Assembly: GCF_041734735.1 (NCBI RefSeq)
Contig: NC_134878.1
Coordinates: 36,465,729-36,529,728, forward strand
DNA from: Babylonia areolata
Lineage: Eukaryota; Mollusca; Gastropoda; Neogastropoda; Buccinidae
DNA: 64,000 bases
Direction of reading: 5' to 3'
Numbering within the stretch: position 1 is the stretch's first letter; the number at the start of each line of letters is the position of its first letter. Position numbers and translations under genes: made by a program. This document shows, piece after piece, positions 35,110 through 45,600 of the stretch. A model generated the notes under the pieces. That model did not search any database. It was not told the origin of the DNA and saw nothing but the letters and a program-made list of their open reading frames with translations.

Positions 35110-37853
35110 TTATTGAGAGGGCTCAAAACTTGTCATCCCGTTCTTGTTTAGTTGTTGAATTGTTAGTGAATGACAGAGAGGGCCCAGAAGCGGTGCAGCA
35201 CCGGCTGGGAGCGCGCGCAGTTTGACCGTTGTAGTTATGTAACCCTTGCCGGACCCATCACGACAGAGGTGTGTGTGGGCAGTATTTGAAATTGTGTATG
35301 GGGCCGAAACTGCCAAGTGTTAAAACCACTGTGGCTAGTATGTGAAAGACAGCCTGCCAGTGTCAAAGCAAAGATAAGTGATTTTTCTGTGTAGTGAAGT
35401 TGATTAATAATTTGTTATCGCGTTATTGTTTAATGTTGGAATTATTAGTAAATTATTGAGAGGGCTCAAAACTTGTCATCCCGTTCTTGTTTAGTTGTTG
35501 AATTGTTAGTGAATGACAGAGAGGGCCCAGAAGAGGTGCAGCACCGGCTGGGAGCGCGCGCAGTTTGACCGTTGTAGTTATGTAACCCTTGCCGGACCCA
35601 TCACGACAGAGGTGTGTGTGGGCAGTATTTGAAATTGTGTATGGGGCCGAAACTGCCAAGTGTTAAAACCACTGTGGCTAGTATGTGAAAGACAGTCTAC
35701 AAGCGTCAAAGCAAAGATGAGTGATTTTTCTGTGAAGTGAAGTTGATTAATAATTTGTTATCGCGTTATTGTTTAATGTTGGAATTATTAGTAAATTATT
35801 GAGAGGGCTCAAAACTTGTCATCCCGTTCTTGTTTAGTTGTTGAATTGTTAGTGAATGACAGAGAGGGCCCAGAAGCGGTGCAGCACCGGCTGGGAGCGC
35901 GCGCAGTTTGACCGTTGTAGTTATGTAACCCTTGCCGGACCCATCACGACAGAGGTGTGTGTGGGCAGTATTTGAAATTGTGTATGGGGCCGAAACTGCC
36001 AAGTGTTAAAACCACTGTGGCTAGTATGTGAAAGACAGCCTACAAGCGTCAAAGCAAAGATAAGTGATTTTTCTGTGAAGTGAAGTTGATTAATAATTTG
36101 TTATTGCGTTATTGTTTAATGTTGGAATTATTAGTAAATTATTGAGAGGGCTCAAAACTTGTCATCCCGTTCTTGTTTAGTTGTTGAATTGTTAGTGAAT
36201 GACAGAGAGGGCCCAGAAGCGGTGCAGCACCGGCTGGGAGCGCGCGCAGTTTGACCGTTGTAGTTACGTAACCCTTGCCGGACCCATCACGACAGTGGTG
36301 TGTGTGGGCAGTATTTGAAATTGTGTATGGGGCCGAAACTGCCAAGTGTTAAAACCACTGTGGCTAGTATGTGAAAGACAGCGTACAAGCGTCAAAGCAA
36401 AGATAAGTGATTTTTCTGTGAAGTGACGTTGATTAAGAATTTGTAATCGCGTTATTGTTTAATGTTGGAATTATTAGTAAATTATTGAGAGGACTCAAAA
36501 CTTGTCATCCCGTTCTTGTTTAGTTGTTGATTTGTTAGTGAATGACAGAGAGGGCCCAGAAGCGGTGCAGCACCGGGTGGGAGCGCGCGCAGTTTGACCG
36601 TTGTAGTTATGTAACCCTTGCCGGACCCATCACGACAGAGGTGTGTGTGGGCAGTATTTGAAATTGTGTATGGGGCCGAAACTGCCAAGTGTTAAAACCA
36701 CTGTGGCTAGTATGTGAAAGACAGCCTGCCAGTGTCAAAGCAAAGATAAGTGATTTTTCTGTGTAGTGAAGTTGATTAATAATTTGTTATCGCGTTATTG
36801 TTTAATGTTGGAATTATTAGTAAATTATTGAGAGGGCTCAAAACTTGTCATCCCGTTCTTGTTTAGTTGTTGAATTGTTAGTGAATGACAGAGAGGGCCC
36901 AGAAGAGGTGCAGCACCGGCTGGGAGCGCGCGCAGTTTGACCGTTGTAGTTATGTAACCCTTGCCGGACCCATCACGACAGAGGTGTGTGTGGGCAGTAT
37001 TTGAAATTGTGTATGGGGCCGAAACTGCCAAGTGTTAAAACCACTGTGGCTAGTATGTGAAAGACAGTCTACAAGCGTCAAAGCAAAGATGAGTGATTTT
37101 TCTGTGAAGTGAAGTTGATTAATAATTTGTTATCGCGTTATTGTTTAATGTTGGAATTATTAGTAAATTATTGAGAGGGCTCAAAACTTGTCATCCCGTT
37201 CTTGTTTAGTTGTTGAATTGTTAGTGAATGACAGAGAGGGCCCAGAAGCGGTGCAGCACCGGCTGGGAGCGCGCGCAGTTTGACCGTTGTAGTTATGTAA
37301 CCCTTGCCGGACCCATCACGACAGAGGTGTGTGTGGGCAGTATTTGAAATTGTGTATGGGGCCGAAACTGCCAAGTGTTAAAACCACTGTGGCTAGTATG
37401 TGAAAGACAGCCTACAAGCGTCAAAGCAAAGATAAGTGATTTTTCTGTGAAGTGAAGTTGATTAATAATTTGTTATTGCGTTATTGTTTAATGTTGGAAT
37501 TATTAGTAAATTATTGAGAGGGCTCAAAACTTGTCATCCCGTTCTTGTTTAGTTGTTGAATTGTTAGTGAATGACAGAGAGGGCCCAGAAGCGGTGCAGC
37601 ACCGGCTGGGAGCGCGCGCAGTTTGACCGTTGTAGTTACGTAACCCTTGCCGGACCCATCACGACAGTGGTGTGTGTGGGCAGTATTTGAAATTGTGTAT
37701 GGGGCCGAAACTGCCAAGTGTTAAAACCACTGTGGCTAGTATGTGAAAGACAGCGTACAAGCGTCAAAGCAAAGATAAGTGATTTTTCTGTGAAGTGACG
37801 TTGATTAAGAATTTGTAATCGCGTTATTGTTTAATGTTGGAATTATTAGTAAA
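35110..37853 (+). repeat. Satellite 4-mer tandem duplication (1372 bp x 2)
   Basis: Monomers at 35110, 35453, 35796 and 36139 are repeated at 36482, 36825, 37168 and 37511. Several otherwise private changes recur at exactly 1372 bp (4 x 343): 'gtgtagtgaag' at about 35389 and 36761, 'gacagtctac', 'gcgtacaagc', and 'gtgacgttgatt' followed by 'tgtaatcg'. The shared rare changes make this a single recent unequal exchange of four monomers. Confidence 0.85.
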
Positions 37854-40800
37854 TTATTGAGAGGACTCAAAACTTGTCATCCCGTTCTTGTTTAGTTGTT
37901 GATTTGTTAGTGAATGACAGAGAGGGCCCAGAAGCGGTGCAGCACCGGGTGGGAGCGCGCGCAGTTTGACCGTTGTAGTTATGTAACCCTTGCCGGACCC
38001 ATCACGACAGAGGTGTGTGTGGGCAGTATTTGAAATTGTGTATGGGGCCGAAACTGCCAAGTGTTAAAACCACTGTGGCTAGTATGTGAAAGACAGCCTA
38101 CAAGCGTCAAAGCAAAGATAAGTGATTTTTCTGTGAAGTGAAGTTGATTAATAATTTGTTATCGCGTTATTGTTTAATGTTGGAATTATTAGTAAATTAT
38201 TGAGAGGGCTTAAAACTTGTCATCCCGTTCTTGTTTAGTTGTTGAATTGTTAGTGAATGACAGAGAGGGCCCAGAAGCGGTGCAGCAACGGCTGGGAGCG
38301 CGCGCAGTTTGACCGTTGTAGTTACGTAACCCTTGCCGGACCCATCACGACAGAGATGTGTGTGGGCAGTATTTGAAATTGTGTATGGGGCCGAAACTGC
38401 CAAGTGTTAAAACCACTGTGGCTAGTATGTGAAAGACAGCCTACAAGCGTCAAAGCAAAGATAAGTGATTTTTCTGTGAAGTGAAGTTGATTAATAATTT
38501 GTTATCGCGTTATTGTTTAATGTTGGAATTATTAGTAAATTATTGAGAGGGCTCAAAACTTGTCATCCCGTTCTTGTTTAGTTGTTGAATTCTTAGTGAA
38601 TGACAGAGAGGGCCCAGAAGCGGTGCAGCACCGGCTGGGAGCGCGCGCAGTTTGACCGTTGTAGTTATGTAACCCTTGCCGGACCCATCACGACAGAGGT
38701 GTGTGTGGGCAGAATTTGAAATTGTGTATGGGGCCGAAACTGCCAAGTGTTAAAACCACTATGGCTAGTATGTGAAAGACAGCCTACGAGCGTCAAAGCA
38801 AAGATAAGTGATTTTTCTGTGCAGTGAAGTTGATTAATAATTTGTTATCGCGTTATTGTTTAATGTTGGAATTATTAGTAAATTATTGAGAGGGCTCAAA
38901 ACTTGTCATCCCATTCTTGTTTAGTTGTTGAATTGTTAGTGAATGACAGAGAGGGCCCAGAAGCGGTGCAGCACCGGCTGGGAGCGCGCGCAGTTTGACC
39001 GTTGTAGTAATGTAACCCATGGCGGACCCATCACGACAGAGATGTGTGTGGGCAGTATTTGAAATTGTGTATGGGGCCAAAACTGCCAAGTGTTAAAACC
39101 ACTGTGGCCTGTATGTGAAAGACAGCCTACAAGCGTCAAAGCAAAGATAAGTGATTTTTCTGTGAAGTGAAGTTGATTAATAATTTGTTATCGCGTTATT
39201 GTTTAATGTTGGAATTATTAGTAAATTATTGAGAGGGCTCAAAACTTGTCATCCCGTTCTTGTTTAGTTGTTGAATTCTTAGTGAATGACAGAGAGGGCC
39301 CAGAAGCGGTGCAGCACCGGCTGGGAGTGCGCGCAGTTTGACCGTTGTAGTTACGTAACCCTTGCCGGACCCATCACGACAGAGGTGTGTGTGCGCAGTA
39401 TTTGAAATTGTGTATGGGGCCGAAACTGCCAAGTGTTAAAACCACTGTGGCTAGTATGTGAAAGACAGCCTACAAGCGTCAAAGCAAAGATAAGTGATTT
39501 TTCTGTGAAGTCAAGTTGATTAAGAATTTGTTATCGCGTTATTGTTTAATGTTGGAATTATTAGTAAATTATTGAGAGGGCTCAAAACTTGTCATCCCGT
39601 TCTTGTTTAGTTGTTGAATTGTTAGTGAATGACAGAGAGGGCCTAGAAGCGGTGCAGCACCGGCTGGGAGCGCGCGCAGTTTGACCGTTGTAGTTATGTA
39701 ACCCTTGCCGGACCCATCACGACAGAGGTGTGTGTGGGCAGTATTTGAAATTGTGTATGGGGCCGAAACTGCCAAGTGTTAAAACCACTGTGGCTAGTAT
39801 GTGAAAGACAGCCTACAAGCGTCAAAGCAAAGATAAGTGATTTTTCTGTGAAGTGAAGTTGATTAATAATTTGTTATCGCGTTATTGTTTAATGTTGGAA
39901 TTATTAGTAAATTATTGAGAGGGCTCAAAACTTGTCATCCCGTTCTTGTTTAGTTGTTGAATTGTTAGTGAATGACAGAGAGGGCCCAGAAGCGGTGCAG
40001 CACCGGCTGGGAGCGCGCGCAGTTTGACCGTTGTAGTTATGTAACCCTTGCCGGACCCATCACGACAGAGGTGTGTGTGGGCAGTATTTGAAATTGTGTA
40101 TGGGGCCGAAACTGCCAAGTGTTAAAACCACTGTGGCTAGTATGTGAAAGACAGCCTACAAGCGTCAAAGCAAAGATAAGTGATTTTTCTGTGAAGTGAA
40201 GTTGATTAATAATTTGTTATCGCGTTATTGTTTAATGTTGGAATTATTAGTAAATTATTGAGAGGGCTCAAAACTTGTCATCCCGTTCTTGTTTAGTTGT
40301 TGAATTGTTAGTGAATGACAGAGAGGGCCCAGAAGCGGTGCAGCACCGGCTGGGAGCGCGCGCAGTTTGACCGTTGTAGTTATGTAACCCTTGCCGGACC
40401 CATCACGACAGAGGTGTGTGTGGGCAGTATTTGAAATTGTGTATGGGGCCGAAACTGCCAAGTGTTAAAACCACTGTGGCTAGTATGTGAAAGACAGCCT
40501 ACAAGCGTCAAAGCAAAGATAAGTGATTTTTCTGTGAAGTTGATTAATAATTTGTTATCGCGTTATTGTTTAATGTTGGAATTATTAGTAAATTATTGAG
40601 AGGGCTCAAAACTTGTCATCCCGTTCTTGTTTAGTTGTTGAATTGTTAGTGAATGACAGAGAGGGCCCAGAAGCGGTGCAGCACCGGCTGGGAGCGCGCG
40701 CAGTTTGACCGTTGTAGTTATGTAACCCTTGCCGGACCCATCACGACAGAGGTGTGTGTGGGCAGTATTTGAAATTGTGTATGGGGCCGAAACTGCCAAG

Positions 40801-40885
40801 TGTTAAAACCACTGTGGCTAGTATGTGAAAGACAGCCTACAAGCGTCAAAGCAAAGATAAGTGATTTTTCTGTGAAGTGAAGTTG

Positions 40886-41027
40886 ATTAATAATTTGTTA
40901 TCGCGTTATTGTTTAATGTTGGAATTATTAGTAAATTATTGAGAGGGCTCAAAACTTGTCATCCCGTTCTTGTTTAGTTGTTGAATTGTTAGTGAATGAC
41001 AGAGAGGGCCCAGAAGCGGTGCAGCAC
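40886..41027 (+). repeat. Internal 71-bp direct duplication in each satellite monomer (example copy)
   Basis: Within the monomer, the segment around 'atcgcgttattgtttaatg' (from 40900) aligns without gaps to the segment around 'atcccgttcttgtttagtt' (from 40971), offset 71 bp. Over a 57-bp core, 42 positions match. Including 12 bp upstream the score is 50 of 69 (about 72%). The two 71-bp copies are directly adjacent. The duplication is present in every monomer, so it came before the spread of the satellite. The given phase is approximate. Confidence 0.8.
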
Positions 41028-41035
41028 CGGCTGGG
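41009..41035. other. GC-rich palindrome/hairpin in the satellite core (example copy)
   Basis: CGGTGC at 41017-41022 and GCACCG at 41024-41029 form a perfect inverted repeat around a single A. They are flanked by CCCAG (41009-41013) and CTGGG (41031-41035), which also pair, leaving a small internal loop. It lies just downstream of the 71-bp duplication and is followed by a CG-alternating stretch. Many domain-1 monomers carry gcaacgg, which breaks the right arm; monomers I read in domains 2-4 mostly keep the intact form. It could be a protein site or a cruciform; no function is shown. Confidence 0.6.
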
Positions 41036-42635
41036 AGCGCGCGCAGTTTGACCGTTGTAGTTATGTAACCCTTGCCGGACCCATCACGACAGAGGTGTGT
41101 GTGGGCAGTATTTGAAATTGTGTATGGGGCCGAAACTGCCAAGTGTTAAAACCACTGTGGCTAGTATGTGAAAGACAGCCTACAAGCGTCAAAGCAAAGA
41201 TAAGTGATTTTTCTGTGAAGTTGATTAATAATTTGTTATCGCGTTATTGTTTAATGTTGGAATTATTAGTAAATTATTGAGAGGGCTCAAAACTTGTCAT
41301 CCCGTTCTTGTTTAGTTGTTGAATTGTTAGTGAATGACAGAGAGGGCCCAGAAGCGGTGCAGCACCGGCTGGGAGCGCGCGCAGTTTGACCGTTGTAGTT
41401 ATGTAACCCTTGCCGGACCCATCACGACAGAGGTGTGTGTGGGCAGTATTTGAAATTGTGTATGGGGCCGAAACTGCCAAGTGTTAAAACCACTGTGGCT
41501 AGTATGTGAAAGACAGCCTACAAGCGTCAAAGCAAAGATAAGTGATTTTTCTGTGAAGTGAAGTTGATTAATAATTTGTTATCGCGTTATTGTTTAATGT
41601 TGGAATTATTAGTAAATTATTGAGAGGGCTCAAAACTTGTCATCCCGTTCTTGTTTAGTTGTTGAATTGTTAGTGAATGACAGAGAGGGCCCAGAAGCGG
41701 TGCAGCACCGGCTGGGAGCGCGCGCAGTTTGACCGTTGTAGTTATGTAACCCTTGCCGGACCCATCACGACAGAGGTGTGTGTGGGCAGTATTTGAAATT
41801 GTGTATGGGGCCGAAACTGCCAAGTGTTAAAACCACTGTGGCTAGTATGTGAAAGACAGCCTACAAGCGTCAAAGCAAAGATAAGTGATTTTTCTGTGAA
41901 GTTGATTAATAATTTGTTATCGCGTTATTGTTTAATGTTGGAATTATTAGTAAATTATTGAGAGGGCTCAAAACTTGTCATCCCGTTCTTGTTTAGTTGT
42001 TGAATTGTTAGTGAATGACAGAGAGGGCCCAGAAGCGGTGCAGCACCGGCTGGGAGCGCGCGCAGTTTGACCGTTGTAGTTATGTAACCCTTGCCGGACC
42101 CATCACGACAGAGGTGTGTGTGGGCAGTATTTGAAATTGTGTATGGGGCCGAAACTGCCAAGTGTTAAAACCACTGTGGCTAGTATGTGAAAGACAGCCT
42201 ACAAGCGTCAAAGCAAAGATAAGTGATTTTTCTGTGAAGTGAAGTTGATTAATAATTTGTTATCGCGTTATTGTTTAATGTTGGAATTATTAGTAAATTA
42301 TTGAGAGGGCTCAAAACTTGTCATCCCGTTCTTGTTTAGTTGTTGAATTGTTAGTGAATGACAGAGAGGGCCCAGAAGCGGTGCAGCACCGGCTGGGAGC
42401 GCGCGCAGTTTGACCGTTGTAGTTATGTAACCCTTGCCGGACCCATCACGACAGAGGTGTGTGTGGGCAGTATTTGAAATTGTGTATGGGGCCGAAACTG
42501 CCAAGTGTTAAAACCACTGTGGCTAGTATGTGAAAGACAGCCTACAAGCGTCAAAGCAAAGATAAGTGATTTTTCTGTGAAGTTGATTAATAATTTGTTA
42601 TCGCGTTATTGTTTAATGTTGGAATTATTAGTAAA

Positions 42636-45600
42636 TTATTGAGAGGGCTCAAAACTTGTCATCCCGTTCTTGTTTAGTTGTTGAATTGTTAGTGAATGAC
42701 AGAGAGGGCCCAGAAGCGGTGCAGCACCGGCTGGGAGCGCGCGCAGTTTGACCGTTGTAGTTATGTAACCCTTGGCGGACCCATCACGACAGAGGTGTGT
42801 GTGGGCAGTATTTGAAATTGTGTATGGGGCCGAAACTGCCAAGTGTTAAAACCACTGTGGCTAGTATGTGAAAGACAGCCTACAAGCGTCAAAGCAAAGA
42901 TAAGTGATTTTTCTGTGAAGTTGATTAATAATTTGTTATCGCGTTATTGTTTAATGTTGGAATTATTAGTAAATTATTGAGAGGGCTCAAAACTTGTCAT
43001 CCCGTTCTTGTTTAGTTGTTGAATTGTTAGTGAATGACAGAGAGGGCCCAGAAGCGGTGCAGCACCGGCTGGGAGCGCGCGCAGTTTGACCGTTGTAGTT
43101 ATGTAACCCTTGGCGGACCCATCACGACAGAGGTGTGTGTGGGCAGTATTTGAAATTGTGTATGGGGCCGAAACTGCCAAGTGTTAAAACCACTGTGGCT
43201 AGTATGTGAAAGACAGCCTACAAGCGTCAAAGCAAAGATAAGTGATTTTTCTGTGAAGTTGATTAATAATTTGTTATCGCGTTATTGTTTAATGTTGGAA
43301 TTATTAGTAAATTATTGAGAGGGCTCAAAACTTGTCATCCCGTTCTTGTTTAGTTGTTGAATTGTTAGTGAATGACAGAGAGGGCCCAGAAGCGGTGCAG
43401 CACCGGCTGGGAGCGCGCGCAGTTTGACCGTTGTAGTTATGTAACCCTTGGCGGACCCATCACGACAGAGGTGTGTGTGGGCAGTATTTGAAATTGTGTA
43501 TGGGGCCGAAACTGCCAAGTGTTAAAACCACTGTGGCTAGTATGTGAAAGACAGCCTACAAGCGTCAAAGCAAAGATAAGTGATTTTTCTGTGAAGTTGA
43601 TTAATAATTTGTTATCGCGTTATTGTTTAATGTTGGAATTATTAGTAAATTATTGAGAGGGCTCAAAACTTGTCATCCCGTTCTTGTTTAGTTGTTGAAT
43701 TGTTAGTGAATGACAGAGAGGGCCCAGAAGCGGTGCAGCACCGGCTGGGAGCGCGCGCAGTTTGACCGTTGTAGTTATGTAACCCTTGGCGGACCCATCA
43801 CGACAGAGGTGTGTGTGGGCAGTATTTGAAATTGTGTATGGGGCCGAAACTGCCAAGTGTTAAAACCACTGTGGCTAGTATGTGAAAGACAGCCTACAAG
43901 CGTCAAAGCAAAGATAAGTGATTTTTCTGTGAAGTTGATTAATAATTTGTTATCGCGTTATTGTTTAATGTTGGAATTATTAGTAAATTATTGAGAGGGC
44001 TCAAAACTTGTCATCCCGTTCTTGTTTAGTTGTTGAATTGTTAGTGAATGACAGAGAGGGCCCAGAAGCGGTGCAGCACCGGCTGGGAGCGCGCGCAGTT
44101 TGACCGTTGTAGTTATGTAACCCTTGGCGGACCCATCACGACAGAGGTGTGTGTGGGCAGTATTTGAAATTGTGTATGGGGCCGAAACTGCCAAGTGTTA
44201 AAACCACTGTGGCTAGTATGTGAAAGACAGCCTACAAGCGTCAAAGCAAAGATAAGTGATTTTTCTGTGAAGTTGATTAATAATTTGTTATCGCGTTATT
44301 GTTTAATGTTGGAATTATTAGTAAATTATTGAGAGGGCTCAAAACTTGTCATCCCGTTCTTGTTTAGTTGTTGAATTGTTAGTGAATGACAGAGAGGGCC
44401 CAGAAGCGGTGCAGCACCGGCTGGGAGCGCGCGCAGTTTGACCGTTGTAGTTATGTAACCCTTGGCGGACCCATCACGACAGAGGTGTGTGTGGGCAGTA
44501 TTTGAAATTGTGTATGGGGCCGAAACTGCCAAGTGTTAAAACCACTGTGGCTAGTATGTGAAAGACAGCCTACAAGCGTCAAAGCAAAGATAAGTGATTT
44601 TTCTGTGAAGTTGATTAATAATTTGTTATCGCGTTATTGTTTAATGTTGGAATTATTAGTAAATTATTGAGAGGGCTCAAAACTTGTCATCCCGTTCTTG
44701 TTTAGTTGTTGAATTGTTAGTGAATGACAGAGAGGGCCCAGAAGCGGTGCAGCACCGGCTGGGAGCGCGCGCAGTTTGACCGTTGTAGTTATGTAACCCT
44801 TGGCGGACCCATCACGACAGAGGTGTGTGTGGGCAGTATTTGAAATTGTGTATGGGGCCGAAACTGCCAAGTGTTAAAACCACTGTGGCTAGTATGTGAA
44901 AGACAGCCTACAAGCGTCAAAGCAAAGATAAGTGATTTTTCTGTGAAGTTGATTAATAATTTGTTATCGCGTTATTGTTTAATGTTGGAATTATTAGTAA
45001 ATTATTGAGAGGGCTCAAAACTTGTCATCCCGTTCTTGTTTAGTTGTTGAATTGTTAGTGAATGACAGAGAGGGCCCAGAAGCGGTGCAGCACCGGCTGG
45101 GAGCGCGCGCAGTTTGACCGTTGTAGTTATGTAACCCTTGGCGGACCCATCACGACAGAGGTGTGTGTGGGCAGTATTTGAAATTGTGTATGGGGCCGAA
45201 ACTGCCAAGTGTTAAAACCACTGTGGCTAGTATGTGAAAGACAGCCTACAAGCGTCAAAGCAAAGATAAGTGATTTTTCTGTGAAGTTGATTAATAATTT
45301 GTTATCGCGTTATTGTTTAATGTTGGAATTATTAGTAAATTATTGAGAGGGCTCAAAACTTGTCATCCCGTTCTTGTTTAGTTGTTGAATTGTTAGTGAA
45401 TGACAGAGAGGGCCCAGAAGCGGTGCAGCACCGGCTGGGAGCGCGCGCAGTTTGACCGTTGTAGTTATGTAACCCTTGGCGGACCCATCACGACAGAGGT
45501 GTGTGTGGGCAGTATTTGAAATTGTGTATGGGGCCGAAACTGCCAAGTGTTAAAACCACTGTGGCTAGTATGTGAAAGACAGCCTACAAGCGTCAAAGCA

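Larger units (their letters stand above)
18255..40254 (+). repeat. Satellite domain 1: divergent 343-bp monomers with mixed higher-order order
   Basis: About 64 monomers, mostly exactly 343 bp. Three of 338 bp start (anchor frame) at 21060, 22427 and 31342, and two of 344 bp at 27567 and 30312. Variant positions recur as linked sets, for example gcaacgg versus gcaccgg, acgtaac versus atgtaac, 'gggcctag' versus 'gggcccag', and 'cgcagcattt' versus 'ggcagtattt'. These linked sets allow monomer types to be followed and duplications to be recognised. The domain is older and more diverse than those to its right. Confidence 0.9.
40255..42635 (+). repeat. Satellite domain 2: alternating 338/343-bp dimer (681-bp period)
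   Basis: Seven monomers alternate in length 338, 343, 338, 343, 338, 343, 338. The difference is one copy of the 5-bp word gtgaa: the short form reads 'ctgtgaagttgatt', the long form 'ctgtgaagtgaagttg'. The monomers are otherwise nearly identical and all still have 'cccttgccgg'. The domain sits between the mixed 343-bp array and the uniform 338-bp array and looks like an intermediate amplification stage. Confidence 0.9.
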
